Assembly (NCBI RefSeq): GCF_032598905.1
Contig: NZ_CP122458.1
Location: forward strand, 7,589,001-7,653,000
Direction of reading: 5' to 3'
Length of the DNA stretch: 64,000 nt
Origin: Streptomyces sp. 11x1
Lineage (GTDB): Bacteria > Actinomycetota > Actinomycetes > Streptomycetales > Streptomycetaceae
Under the pieces are notes generated by a model. It saw only the letters and a list, made by a program, of their open reading frames with translations. It made no database searches and was not told the origin of the DNA. The position numbers and the translations under genes were made by a program. Shown here piece by piece: positions 7,869 through 16,932 of this stretch (positions within the stretch are counted from its first letter, which is position 1; each line of letters starts with the position of its first letter).

Positions 7869-8873
7869 ATGCCTCTTGTGTATCACCCGGCTGGTCACGA
7901 CGATGCCCTGCGGGTGGCTCTGGAGGAACTTGAGGCGGGCCGCTGGCGAACGGCCAAGAAGCTGCTGCTGGACACGGGTACTCACTGGGCGCTGCGGACG
8001 TCGCGTACTCAAATGTTGGCCGTTGCTGCCGCTCGGTCGGACGTGGTCAGCGTGTGGTTGAGCGAAGAGCCCGGCAGCTACGACGCGCAACTGATGAGCG
8101 CGCGCGTGGCCGTCGAGCGCGCGTTGCGTGCGCATCGCCAACAGCACGTCCATGCTTGGGAGTTCGAGGCCAAGGCGAGACGTGAGTCACTGCTCGCCGC
8201 CAACCGTGCACCGTACGACCCCCTGCCTTGGGTGTGCCTCGTGACGTTGGCGCAGATCGACACCCGACAGGTCCGTTCCGAGCATCGCATCGTGCCGGCC
8301 GAGCCCATGCTGCCGCACGGTCCGTGGAGCTTGCTGTACGAGGTCAACCAGCGAGATCCGTACAACCGTGAGGCCTATCACCGGGTGCTGCAGTTTCTGC
8401 TCGACGTTGAAGGACCCGGGGGTGCTTCCTTGGCCGCGGTTTTCGACTTCGCAAGATGGGTGGCGTCGCAGCGGCCAGTGGGATCGCCGCTGCTGCTTCT
8501 GCCCGCGTACGCGCAGATCGAGCAGCGACGTCGATCCCGGGCTGAACCGTTGTGGCGTCAGCAGTGGGCACAGGACTCGACGCTCGGCTACACACTGAGC
8601 GCCTTTTACGAGTGGTTCCGCAAGATTCCCGCTGAACTGTGTTCGGTCGCCGATCTGAACTGTCTCGCATATGCGTTGTGGGCAGGGAGCCAGTATCTGG
8701 AGGCGGCCGAAGTGTTCGCAGCGATGGGTCCGTACGCGGCTCGGGAGCCGTGGGTCTCAGTACACGAGGGTGTCACCGGTCCGGACCCGGGAGAGGCTCT
8801 GCTGCTCCGAGCACGTGCCGAGTCCTTCTCTTACGCCCGCTCTCACGGGCAGCGTGCCGGACCGCATCCCTGA
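7869..8873 (+). CDS. unknown protein, helical-repeat-like
   Basis: The protein has 334 aa from ATG 7869, preceded by TTGAGGG; a TTG at 7866 would add one residue. No enzyme motif, membrane segment or signal peptide is visible. The sequence is Ala/Leu/Trp-rich and helical (EAKARRESLLAANRAPYDPL, then YLEAAEVFAAMGPYAAREPW), reminiscent of TPR-like scaffolds. It is the first gene of the plus-strand run that continues with the permease 73 bp later, so a role with permease and ligase is possible. I do not recognise the family. Confidence 0.7.
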   Translation: MPLVYHPAGHDDALRVALEELEAGRWRTAKKLLLDTGTHWALRTSRTQMLAVAAARSDVVSVWLSEEPGSYDAQLMSARVAVERALRAHRQQHVHAWEFEAKARRESLLAANRAPYDPLPWVCLVTLAQIDTRQVRSEHRIVPAEPMLPHGPWSLLYEVNQRDPYNREAYHRVLQFLLDVEGPGGASLAAVFDFARWVASQRPVGSPLLLLPAYAQIEQRRRSRAEPLWRQQWAQDSTLGYTLSAFYEWFRKIPAELCSVADLNCLAYALWAGSQYLEAAEVFAAMGPYAAREPWVSVHEGVTGPDPGEALLLRARAESFSYARSHGQRAGPHP

Positions 8874-8946
8874 TGGGTGCCCGTCCAACCCGGATTGGCA
8901 TGAACCTGCCCTGCCTTGTTTTTACTGAGTTTATGGAGGTGGTCCT

Positions 8947-10476
8947 GTGTCTCGTGTGGGCGCCAGTCATCGCGCGTCGTTTCGTAAGTCCGACGACGCG
9001 TACTTGCGGGAGCTTGGCTACGAGCCGGTACTGACCCGGCGGATGGGTCCGTTCGGGAATTTCGCGATCTCGTTCAGCGTCATCAGCGTTCTGTCCGGCT
9101 GCATGACCCTGTACGGATTCGGCCTGAACACCGGCGGTCCGTCGGTGATGTTGTGGGGCTGGGTCGTGGTGGGCGCGATGGTGATGTTCATCGGTGCCGC
9201 GCTGGCCGAGGTGACCTCGGCCTATCCGACCTCGGGGGCCTTGTACTACCAGGCGGAGCAGCTCGGCGGGCGGAAGTGGGGCTGGTACACGGGCTGGCTG
9301 AACCTGCTGGGCCTGCTCGGGGCGATCGCCGGCATCGACTATGGGGCCGCGCTGTTCGCGGGCGCCCTGTTCAACCTGCAGTGGGGATTCGTGCCAACGC
9401 CGGGCAAGATCATGGTGATCTTCCTGTGCATCCTTGCTCTGCACCTGGCCCTGAACCTGCTCGGGGTCCGGCTGGTCAGCATCCTCAACAGCATCAGCGT
9501 CTGGTGGCACCTCGGCGGCGTCACTGTGATCGTCGGCGCTCTGGCGATTGTCCCCTCCCACCACCAGTCCTCGGACTTCGTGTTCGGCGAGTTCGTCAAC
9601 AACACCGGCTGGAGCCCCCTCTACGCGGCGGTGCTCGGTCTGCTGCTGGCCCAGTACACGTTCTGCGGTTACGACGCTTCCGCGCACCTGTCGGAGGAGA
9701 CCACCGACGCCCAGGTGTCCGCGTCCCGCGGGATTATCCATGCGATCGGCTGGTCGTGGCTGGCCGGGTTCGTCCTGCTGGCCGGGCTCACGTTCGCGAT
9801 CCAGGACTACGCGGGCACCGTGGGCACGGCGACGGGGGTGCCACCGGCCCAGATCTTCCTGGATGCCCTGGGCGTGGCGGGGGCGAAGGCACTGCTCCTG
9901 GTGGTGATCATCGCGCAGTTGTGCTGTGGCAATGCCGAGACCGCCGCGGCCAGCCGGATGGTGTTCGCGTTCTCGCGTGACGGGGCGCTGCCGGGCTCGC
10001 ACCTGTGGCGGCAGGTCGATCGCCGTACCGGCACTCCGCGTATGGCCGTGCTGCTGGCGGTCGTGTGCGCCGCCGTGCTGGCCCTGCCGAGCCTGTACAG
10101 CCCGGTCGCGTACGCGGCGATCACCAGTATCAACGTGGTCGGCATCACCCCGGCGTACGCGATCCCGATCTACCTGCGCGTCAAGAACCGAGATCGTTTC
10201 CGGCCCGGCCCTTGGAACCTCGGCAACTGGGGCGTGGCCGTCGGCACGATCGCCGTTGTCTGGGTGGTGTTCGTGACGGTGCTGTTCTGTCTGCCGCAGA
10301 CGCGCCCCGCCGACGGCGGCCTGGTGTCCGTGGAGACCTTCAACTACGCGCCGATCGCTCTGCTCGTCGTCCTCGCGCTGGCATGGGCGTGGTGGCGGAA
10401 GCAGGGCAGCTCGTACGAAGTGCCGGCCCAGAACTTCGACCGCTCGGCGGCCACGTACGAAAACGAGGTCGTCTGA
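8947..10476 (+). CDS. APC-superfamily amino acid / polyamine permease
   Basis: The protein has 509 aa from GTG 8947, with GGAGGTGG eight bases upstream. About 12 hydrophobic segments are visible, beginning with NFAISFSVISVLSGCMTLYG. The consensus APC stretch AEVTSAYPTSGALYYQAEQL occurs between helices 2 and 3. The architecture matches bacterial GABA/choline/amino acid permeases (AmaT/BAT1 group). It should import an amino acid or amine across the cell membrane. Its stop overlaps the start of the glutamine-synthetase-like gene (TGATG), suggesting transported substrate is fed to that ligase. Confidence 0.9.
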   Translation: MSRVGASHRASFRKSDDAYLRELGYEPVLTRRMGPFGNFAISFSVISVLSGCMTLYGFGLNTGGPSVMLWGWVVVGAMVMFIGAALAEVTSAYPTSGALYYQAEQLGGRKWGWYTGWLNLLGLLGAIAGIDYGAALFAGALFNLQWGFVPTPGKIMVIFLCILALHLALNLLGVRLVSILNSISVWWHLGGVTVIVGALAIVPSHHQSSDFVFGEFVNNTGWSPLYAAVLGLLLAQYTFCGYDASAHLSEETTDAQVSASRGIIHAIGWSWLAGFVLLAGLTFAIQDYAGTVGTATGVPPAQIFLDALGVAGAKALLLVVIIAQLCCGNAETAAASRMVFAFSRDGALPGSHLWRQVDRRTGTPRMAVLLAVVCAAVLALPSLYSPVAYAAITSINVVGITPAYAIPIYLRVKNRDRFRPGPWNLGNWGVAVGTIAVVWVVFVTVLFCLPQTRPADGGLVSVETFNYAPIALLVVLALAWAWWRKQGSSYEVPAQNFDRSAATYENEVV

Positions 10477-11906
10477 TGACGAGAACCACGAGCGGCAACG
10501 GCACCGTGGCACGCCTGGCTGCCGCGTCCGTCCCCGAGCACGGCGAGCGCTCCGAGAAAGCCTTCGCCCTGTCCGACCTGCGGAACCTCGTCAAGTCGGG
10601 CGCCATCGACACGGTGCTGCTCGCCGTCCCCGATCTACAGGGAAGGTTGAAGGGCAAGCGGTACGACGCCGGTCACTTCCTCCAGCGCGTCGCGCATCAC
10701 GGCGCCGAGGTGTGCGCCTACATCCTGGCGACCGACGTCGACATGAGCCCGGCGGACGGCTTTGAACTGACCTCGTGGGAGACCGGCTATCAGGACCTGA
10801 CGGTGCGGCCGGACCTGGCGACCCTGCGTATCGTGCCGTGGATGCCGCGCACCGTCGTCGTGCTCGGCCACGCCGTACACGAGTGCGGCACCCCCATCGG
10901 TATCGCGCCCCGCCAGATCCTGCAGCATCAGCTGACTCGGTTGGCCCGGCACGGCCTGCACGCCAAGACGGGGATCGAGACCGAGTTCGTCCTCTACAAG
11001 GGCACCTACATGGATGCTGAGCAGGCCGGATACCAAGCCCTGCAGCCCCTATCGACGGAGAACTTGGACTACTCCCTCGACCACGATCCAGTCTCCGACC
11101 GGTTCTTCCGCCGCCTGCACCGCGCGCTCGCCGGGGCTGGCATGCCCGTCGAGGCGATCAAAACCGAGGCGGGCCCCGGCCAGGTCGAGGTGACCTTCCC
11201 CTACGGGCCCGCACTGGCTGCCTGCGACCAGCACCTGCTGTTCAAGCACGCCGTACGAGCCCTGGGCCAACGGGCCCGACTGACACCGACGTTCATGGCC
11301 GCCCCCGAGACCGGCCGGGCCAACGGCATGCATCTGCATGTGTCGCTGTGGTCGAAGAACCTCAGCCAACTCCACGCCCCTGATGATGAGTTCGAGCCTT
11401 CCCCGACCGGAAGGTACGCGATCGCCGGCCTGCTCGCCGGCCTGCCGGAGCTGGGCCCGTTCTACGCGCCGAACGTCAACTCCTACAAGCGGTTCACACC
11501 TGGCTCGTTCGCCCCGACCACTGTCAGCTGGGGACGGGACAACCGTACGTGTGCCGTCCGCGTCGTCGGCCGCGGTGAAGGACTCCATCTGGAGATCCGG
11601 GTACCGGGCGCCGACGCCAACCCGTACCTGGCCCTGTCCGCGGTCCTGGCGGCCATGGACCACGGCATCGAACGCCGGCTGCCCCTCGAAGCAGAAGAGA
11701 TGGGCAACGCCTACCGCACAGGCGGCGCCCCTCTGCCCGCCACGCTCACCGATGCCCTGTCGTCCTTCGAGAACAGTGCCTTCGCGCGTGCGGCGTTCGG
11801 CGATGACGTCATAGAGCATCGCGCCCGGCTCGCCCGCCTGGAACTCGACCACGACCTGCGGACGGTCACCGATGCCGAGCGGCGGCGATGGCTGACCCGC
11901 GCCTGA
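10476..11906 (+). CDS. glutamine-synthetase-like gamma-glutamyl ligase
   Basis: The protein has 476 aa, with ATG 10476 inside the permease stop. Conserved GS residues are present: GIETEFVLYK (metal Glu pair), EAGPGQVEVTF (two Glu), NGMHLHVSLW (His/His), NSYKRF, WGRDNR and EIRVPGADANPYLAL. The N-terminus (LLAVPDLQGRLKGKR) resembles the PuuA/GlnA3-like gamma-glutamylpolyamine synthetase group rather than true GlnA, and the adenylylation Tyr motif is not evident. Expected chemistry: ATP-dependent attachment of glutamate to an amine, with detoxification or assimilation of polyamines the best-known role. A biosynthetic ligase role in this cluster is an alternative. Confidence 0.88.
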   Translation: MTRTTSGNGTVARLAAASVPEHGERSEKAFALSDLRNLVKSGAIDTVLLAVPDLQGRLKGKRYDAGHFLQRVAHHGAEVCAYILATDVDMSPADGFELTSWETGYQDLTVRPDLATLRIVPWMPRTVVVLGHAVHECGTPIGIAPRQILQHQLTRLARHGLHAKTGIETEFVLYKGTYMDAEQAGYQALQPLSTENLDYSLDHDPVSDRFFRRLHRALAGAGMPVEAIKTEAGPGQVEVTFPYGPALAACDQHLLFKHAVRALGQRARLTPTFMAAPETGRANGMHLHVSLWSKNLSQLHAPDDEFEPSPTGRYAIAGLLAGLPELGPFYAPNVNSYKRFTPGSFAPTTVSWGRDNRTCAVRVVGRGEGLHLEIRVPGADANPYLALSAVLAAMDHGIERRLPLEAEEMGNAYRTGGAPLPATLTDALSSFENSAFARAAFGDDVIEHRARLARLELDHDLRTVTDAERRRWLTRA

Positions 11907-11942
11907 CAAGCCCGCCCCGTCTCCCAGAAAGGATCTACAGCT

Positions 11943-12440
11943 GTGAACGCCCGACCGACCCGCCCGCCGGCGACGCTTCCGCTGACACCCGCACAGCTTC
12001 GGATTGTCCGGAAGGTCGCGGACGGCGAGAGCACCAACGCGATCGCCTCCGAGCTGTCCATCAGCGTCGGCACGATCAACGTGCAGCTGAAGCACTGCGG
12101 ACAGAAGCTTGGCGTGAGAGGCAGGGCTGCCGTCGTCCACGCCTGCTTCGTCACCGGGCAACTCCAGCGTCCCGAGACGGCCGCCTCCCCGGAGGTCTTC
12201 TCGGAAACGGAGATCGAGACGTGGCGGATGGTCGCGATCGGTGCGACGTCACAGGAGTTCGCGGACCGGGCCCGCATCAGCCGTGACAGCGCGCTGGCGC
12301 GGGCCAGGGCCCTGCGGGAGCGCGTCAAGGCCGAGAACGACCCGCACCTCGTGACGCTCGGCTGGAGCTGTGAGGTGCTCGATGAGTCCCTGACCGAGAT
12401 GGCCTCCGGGACCGTCCTCCGCGTTCCCACCCCCAGATGA
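11943..12440 (+). CDS. double LuxR-type HTH regulator
   Basis: The protein has 165 aa from GTG 11943; AGAAAGGAT lies upstream. Residues ~13-65 are a LuxR/GerE HTH (LTPAQLRIVRKVADGESTNA followed by IASELSISVGTINVQLKH). Residues ~85-125 look like a second, more divergent copy (FSETEIETWRMVAIGATSQE, then a helix rich in Arg/Ala). There is no receiver or sensor domain, so it is a stand-alone DNA-binding protein. It sits between the GS-like gene and the kinases and probably regulates this cluster. Confidence 0.8.
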   Translation: MNARPTRPPATLPLTPAQLRIVRKVADGESTNAIASELSISVGTINVQLKHCGQKLGVRGRAAVVHACFVTGQLQRPETAASPEVFSETEIETWRMVAIGATSQEFADRARISRDSALARARALRERVKAENDPHLVTLGWSCEVLDESLTEMASGTVLRVPTPR

Positions 12441-12456
12441 CCAGCTCAGGCCGCAC

Positions 12457-12478
12457 TGTCAGTGCCCCCTGGCAAGCT
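12457..12478 (+). promoter_or_regulatory. partial PafBC-type (RecA-independent) promoter
   Basis: TGTCAGTG at 12457-12464 is followed after exactly 8 bp by CAAGCT, compared with the published actinobacterial consensus tTGTCRGTG-N8-TAnnnT. The -35-like half is perfect; the -10 lacks its first T. It lies about 85 bp upstream of the phosphotransferase gene at 12565. The same CACTGTCAGTGCCC string occurs at 18178-18191. Confidence 0.35.
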
Positions 12479-12564
12479 ACCCACCCACAACAGGACACTG
12501 AGTGCATCCGACCCGTCACCCATCGTTTCGCGGTCGGAGGGCTCGGCGAGCGGAAGGGCGCACC

Positions 12565-13458
12565 GTGACCGACATGTCCAGCGCACTCCACCACCTGGTG
12601 GAGTCGGTGACCGACACGTACACGGTGGTCGCCGAGCACCCCAGGCCCGGCGACATCCGGCCTTCCGTCTGGGAGGTCAACGGGCCTGACGGCGAGAGGT
12701 GGTTCGGGAAGCTCCACGCGGGCGCGAAGCTCCACCACCGCGAGGTGACCGCGTACCAGAAGTGGACCGTGGCGCTGGGCGCCGGCCGTGCACCCGAGCT
12801 GGTCGCCTCGGACACGCAGACGCGCACCGCCTTGATCACCGCCGTGCCCGGACGCGGTCTCGACACCCTGCGCCTGCCGGCCGAGCAGGAACGGGCGGCC
12901 TACGAGCAGGCGGGCGAACTGCTCGCCCGGTTCCACACCGCGGCAGCCGACGAGCCGACGCCGGCAGCGACGGAGGAGGCGTGGGACGAGGCGGTCGCCC
13001 AACTGCTGGACCGTACGGCGGCGTACGTGCCGGAGTACGACCTCGCGATCGTGCGCACGCTCGCCGAGGAAGTCCCTCCGAGCCTGCCCCAGGTATCCCA
13101 GCACGGCGACTACATGCCCAAAAACTGGATGTGGGACGAGACCGAACAGCGTCTGCGGATCATCGACTTCGAAAGGGCCGAGCTTCTGCCCGCCGCCTAC
13201 CGGGACCTGAGCCGACTGCGCTACCGGATCCTGCACCACCGCCCGGACCTCAACGCCGCCTTCCACCACGGATACGGTCGGCCCCTCACCACGGAGGAAC
13301 TCGTCGCATGCCGGGCCTACGGGGCACTGGATGCTCTGGACTCGCTGAACTGGGGGATCAAGCACCGCGACGGCGGCCTGGTCGACGAGGCGCACATCAT
13401 GCTGGAGAACCTTCGCCTGGAGACCCGCAAGAGGGTGTGGGGCGGGTGGCGTACGTGA
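12565..13458 (+). CDS. APH-fold phosphotransferase (kinase 1 of cluster)
   Basis: The protein has 297 aa from GTG 12565, with GGAAGGGCG upstream. Catalytic loop QHGDYMPKNWMWD and metal-binding IIDFERAE are intact, and a candidate ATP-lobe lysine sits in ERWFGKLHAG. It belongs to the aminoglycoside/choline/homoserine kinase-like superfamily. A partial DNA-damage promoter lies upstream. The substrate is unknown. Pairing with a second kinase, an exporter and a short ORF suggests modification of a small molecule or peptide, since APH-fold kinases act on Ser/Thr in some RiPP pathways (class V lanthipeptides, thioamitides). Confidence 0.82.
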   Translation: MTDMSSALHHLVESVTDTYTVVAEHPRPGDIRPSVWEVNGPDGERWFGKLHAGAKLHHREVTAYQKWTVALGAGRAPELVASDTQTRTALITAVPGRGLDTLRLPAEQERAAYEQAGELLARFHTAAADEPTPAATEEAWDEAVAQLLDRTAAYVPEYDLAIVRTLAEEVPPSLPQVSQHGDYMPKNWMWDETEQRLRIIDFERAELLPAAYRDLSRLRYRILHHRPDLNAAFHHGYGRPLTTEELVACRAYGALDALDSLNWGIKHRDGGLVDEAHIMLENLRLETRKRVWGGWRT

Positions 13459-13558
13459 ACGTCTTCGCTCGAACGTCCGCGGCTCCGCACCTGTTCGGCG
13501 ATCGTCGCGATGCCTTCACCGTCCTCACCGCCCACTGTGCCTCTGCACGCGAAGGCCT

Positions 13559-14614
13559 GTGATCTTTGTGGACGAAGCAGGCTGGGGCGAGACGTTGACC
13601 GCTGACGTGCTGGAAGACCGGTACGGGCTGGTCGCCGACATCGTCGAACCGGTGCACATGGGTACGGACACCATCAACCGGCGAGTCCTGACGGACGACG
13701 GGCTGCGGCTGTACGTCAAGCAGTACCCCTTGATGGCCGACCTGGACGAGGCGCGCAACGCGTGGGACATGTCGGAATACTGCCGGGCCGCGAAGCTCCC
13801 CGTTCCGCGGGTGTGGCCCGACACCCACGACAACCTGGTCACCATCGCGGGAGGCAGCGCATGGGCCGTGGTCGACGAGGCTCCCGGACGGGTGAACCCC
13901 TCGGCGATGACGGTCCCCCTCGCCGAGCACATCGGCGTCGTCATGGGACGCATGCACCGTGTGCTCGCCGCGTACCCGCTGCCGAAGCGGGTGCAGCAGA
14001 CCCGCTGGCGGACCGAGCCCGTCGAGGACGCCGTAGCGAAGTGCGACGCCGTGATGGCCAGAGCCACGCGCCAAGGCCACGACCGTCTCGACCACCTACG
14101 CGTTGACCTCGACCAGCGGCGTGGGGACCTGCGGGCCCACGTCCACCTGTTGCGGGAACATCTGCCCGAGAGGCTGGCGGAACAGGCACTGCATGCGGAT
14201 CTCAGCCGCACCAACCTGATCACCCTCGCCGACGCTGTCACCGGCGTCATCGACTTCCGCTGCGCCAGCGCTATGCCGGCCTGGGAGTTGGGGCGGGCGG
14301 CGTTCGACCCGCGCACCGTCGCCACCAGCACTGATTGGGCCGCTTGCGCACTGGCGATGGCCAGGGCCTACCGCTCGGAGCACCCCAGCCTCCCGATGCG
14401 GGAGGTGCGGGCATGCGCCCGGATCGCGCTGCTGTACATGCTGTTCAGCTTCTACGGCGCCACGACCGCCGAGTACGACCTGCCGGGGGAAGCGGAGGCG
14501 GATCTGAAGCGGCACTGGCGCGAGCGTCAGATCACCATCCGCCGCCTGCTCAGTGACCTTGAGGGCATCGAAGACGAGCTCACTGGCCTTGAGGCGAACG
14601 GAGACACGTCCTGA
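13559..14614 (+). CDS. APH-fold phosphotransferase (kinase 2 of cluster)
   Basis: The protein has 351 aa from GTG 13559, with GAAGG seven bases upstream. The catalytic loop reads ALHADLSRTNLIT and the metal site GVIDFRCAS; a candidate ATP-lobe lysine is in LYVKQYP. It differs clearly from kinase 1, so this is not a recent tandem duplication. The middle (residues ~160-215) is charged and helical. It ends 82 bp before the small ORF at 14697. Substrate unknown. Confidence 0.82.
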   Translation: MIFVDEAGWGETLTADVLEDRYGLVADIVEPVHMGTDTINRRVLTDDGLRLYVKQYPLMADLDEARNAWDMSEYCRAAKLPVPRVWPDTHDNLVTIAGGSAWAVVDEAPGRVNPSAMTVPLAEHIGVVMGRMHRVLAAYPLPKRVQQTRWRTEPVEDAVAKCDAVMARATRQGHDRLDHLRVDLDQRRGDLRAHVHLLREHLPERLAEQALHADLSRTNLITLADAVTGVIDFRCASAMPAWELGRAAFDPRTVATSTDWAACALAMARAYRSEHPSLPMREVRACARIALLYMLFSFYGATTAEYDLPGEAEADLKRHWRERQITIRRLLSDLEGIEDELTGLEANGDTS

Positions 14615-14696
14615 CTATCCAGCACCTTCCGACTGCGCTGAACGAAACGGCTGACGAGCGACAGCCTCAACCACACACGGCATACAGGGGGACGTC

Positions 14697-14819
14697 TTGG
14701 CGTATCAAACCGCGACCGGTCTGCACCTTGCACTCATCCGCGAACAGCGTGATCCGCTGGGATTCCGTACGACCTCCCTGGCCGGGCACCGCGTTTCGGC
14801 GGAGGGCCGGAGCCGATGA
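14697..14819 (+). CDS. 40-residue ORF translationally coupled to ABC exporter
   Basis: TTG 14697 is preceded by AGGGGGACGTC. The frame runs 40 codons and its TGA overlaps the ATG of the ABC transporter (ATGA at 14816-14819). The peptide begins MAYQTATGLHLALIREQ and ends EGRSR; it has no Cys, several Ser/Thr and an Arg-rich tail. It could be a peptide precursor, a translational-coupling leader, or a degenerate gene end. The start context and exact overlap are seen; any peptide-product role is speculation. Confidence 0.45.
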   Translation: MAYQTATGLHLALIREQRDPLGFRTTSLAGHRVSAEGRSR

Positions 14820-16786
14820 CAACCATCCCGAAGCCCACCGCGACAACCGCGCCGACCGACGAGGCGGAGGTCTCGGATGAGGAACTGAAGTTCGTCATCC
14901 CCGGCGACCGCCGTATCGAGGCCGCCAACGCGATCACGACCCGTGCGATGGCCCGGCGTCTGCCCCAACTGATCCGCCGGTCCCTCGCACTGGGCTGGCA
15001 GGTCGACCGCGCCGCAGTCATCGCCCTGCTGTGCGTGCAACTCCTCTCGGGGGTACTTGAAGCGTTTGGGCTGATGGCCACCACCGGGGTGATCAAGCCG
15101 CTGATCGCCTCGCAGCACATCAGCGGCGACCAGCTCCGCTCCGCCGTACCTTCCCTTGTCGTCCTGTCGGGGGCCATCGGTCTGCGCGCCCTGCTGGGTA
15201 TTGCCTCCACCGCGCTGTCGGCCCGGCTGGCCCCGCGTATCGCCCGGGAGGCCGAACTCGAGCTCCTCGACGCGGCGACCAAGGCGGAACTCGCCGCGTA
15301 CGACAACCCTGGATACAACGACCGCTGGGATGCGGCCGACCGGGGAGTGGAAGTCTCCAGGGACCTCCTCACCCAAGCCCAGTACATCCTCGCCGCATCG
15401 GCATCGCTGATCGCCTCAGCGTTTGTCCTGACCGCTGTGCACCCGATCCTTCTGCCGCTGCTCCTCCTGGCGGCCCTGCCGAAGGGCGTGGCCAGCGTAC
15501 GTGCGGCGCGCATCAGTTACATCGCCTCGCTCGCCACGACCAAGGACCGGCGGCTGCTGGGCATGCTGCGCTGGTACCTGGTCGACAAGCAGATCGCCGA
15601 CCAGGTCCGCTCCGGCACCATGGCACCGTTCCTGCTCGACAAGTACCGCACGGCCGGGGCGCGGATCGACAGGACCACCGACCAGGCCACCTGGCGCTCG
15701 GCCAGGATCTCCCTGGTGGGTGGGGCTGCGGGAGGTCTCGCCCACGCGGTGGTGTGGGTGGCCCTGGCGCTGCTGGTGTCCGCCGGGCAGATCTCGGTCG
15801 CCGCCCTCGGCACCGCGTTCCTCGCATTGGGCCGCGTCAGCGCGGGACTGGACGGGGTCGTCGGCTACGGGGCCCAACTCTTCCGTACCGGAATGTACTT
15901 GGACGACTGGGCGGACTTCATCGACGAAGCCGGCGGGCATCGCATCGACCGTGGCCCTCAGGCGCCGGCCGCCCCAACCGTCGTATGCGCCGAGAACATT
16001 ACCTTCCAGTACCCGAGCGCCGACCGTCCCGCCCTCGACGACGTCTCTTTGGAGGTCCGGCGCGGCGAAGTCATCGCGCTGGTGGGCGAAAACGGCTCCG
16101 GCAAGACCACCCTCAGCAAGATCCTTTCGGCTCTGTACCTGCCCGATCAAGGAGCCGTCTCCTGGGACGGAACCGACACCAGGGACCTGGACGCGCACGC
16201 CACCTGGGAGCGTGTCGCCGTCGTACCGCAGTCCTACGCGAACTGGCCCCTGTCGGCGCGGGAGAACATCACCCTCGGCCAGGCCACCGAGGAAGGGGAC
16301 GCCGCGGTGCTCGCTGCGGCGCATGCCGCAGGCGCCGACGAAGTCATCGACGGGTTGCGCAGCGGGCTGAACACCCTGCTGGCCAAGGAATGGTGGGGTG
16401 GGCAGGAGCTGTCCGGCGGACAGTGGCAGAGGATCGCGCTCGCCCGCGCCTTCCATCGGCCGGCCGGACTGCTCGTCCTGGACGAACCGACCGCCGCCCT
16501 CGACCCAAGGGCCGAGCACCGCATCTTCACCGGGCTGCGTCGGCTTGCCGCCGACCGCGCGGTCGTCCTGGTCACCCACAGACTCACCAACGTGACCATC
16601 GCCGACCGCATCGTCGTTCTGGACAAAGGCCGCGTCATCCAGCACGGCACCCCCGAGGAGCTGCTGGCCCAGAAGGAAGGCTTGTTCCGCGAACTGTGGG
16701 ATCTGCAGAACGAGCGCACCGGGCGCGTACCCGCCCCGACCAACTCCGACCAGCACGTCGAGCCAAATCAGTCTGCCCTGTTCTGA
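14816..16786 (+). CDS. ABC exporter with fused membrane and ATPase domains
   Basis: The protein has 656 aa. The N-terminal ~350 residues hold about six hydrophobic helices (AVIALLCVQLLSGVLEAFGL; FVLTAVHPILLPLLLLAALP; AVVWVALALLVSAG). The ATPase domain has Walker A GENGSGKTT, signature LSGGQWQR, Walker B LLVLDEPTAAL and H-loop VTHR. A homodimeric half-transporter of the peptide/lipid/drug exporter type is expected in the cell membrane. There is no N-terminal C39 peptidase, so it would not itself cleave a leader peptide. It ends region B. Confidence 0.92.
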   Translation: MTTIPKPTATTAPTDEAEVSDEELKFVIPGDRRIEAANAITTRAMARRLPQLIRRSLALGWQVDRAAVIALLCVQLLSGVLEAFGLMATTGVIKPLIASQHISGDQLRSAVPSLVVLSGAIGLRALLGIASTALSARLAPRIAREAELELLDAATKAELAAYDNPGYNDRWDAADRGVEVSRDLLTQAQYILAASASLIASAFVLTAVHPILLPLLLLAALPKGVASVRAARISYIASLATTKDRRLLGMLRWYLVDKQIADQVRSGTMAPFLLDKYRTAGARIDRTTDQATWRSARISLVGGAAGGLAHAVVWVALALLVSAGQISVAALGTAFLALGRVSAGLDGVVGYGAQLFRTGMYLDDWADFIDEAGGHRIDRGPQAPAAPTVVCAENITFQYPSADRPALDDVSLEVRRGEVIALVGENGSGKTTLSKILSALYLPDQGAVSWDGTDTRDLDAHATWERVAVVPQSYANWPLSARENITLGQATEEGDAAVLAAAHAAGADEVIDGLRSGLNTLLAKEWWGGQELSGGQWQRIALARAFHRPAGLLVLDEPTAALDPRAEHRIFTGLRRLAADRAVVLVTHRLTNVTIADRIVVLDKGRVIQHGTPEELLAQKEGLFRELWDLQNERTGRVPAPTNSDQHVEPNQSALF

Positions 16787-16900
16787 GCAGGCGGTGCGGA
16801 TAGGGAGTTCCGCGAGATCGGGTTGGCCGACGGCGGGCGCATACGTCTTCGAGCACACAGTGCCGCGGCGCCGTTGGCGGCCCGGACGAGAAGACAGTTG

Positions 16901-16917
16901 CAGTGAACTGTTCACTG
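16901..16917. promoter_or_regulatory. perfect 17-bp palindrome at regulator start
   Basis: CAGTGAACTGTTCACTG is an 8+1+8 perfect dyad, ending 15 bp before ATG 16933 of the HTH regulator. Its location at the expected promoter/leader position, beside a DNA-binding gene, makes it a strong operator candidate. If it is an operator, the alternative GTG start at 16903 inside it is unlikely. Confidence 0.6.
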
Positions 16918-16932
16918 AGATTTGCTAGGGGC

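Noticed and set aside
12325..13395. Long minus-strand frame opposite the kinase 1 gene
   Set aside because: Antisense shadow of a high-GC gene; the plus-strand protein has intact catalytic motifs.
14612..14900. Long plus-strand frame beginning CTG at the stop of kinase 2 and running through the exporter start
   Set aside because: It needs a CTG start without a ribosome site and its composition (Trp/Arg/Pro-rich) is that of an out-of-frame read; the TTG-started 40-codon frame has a better start context.
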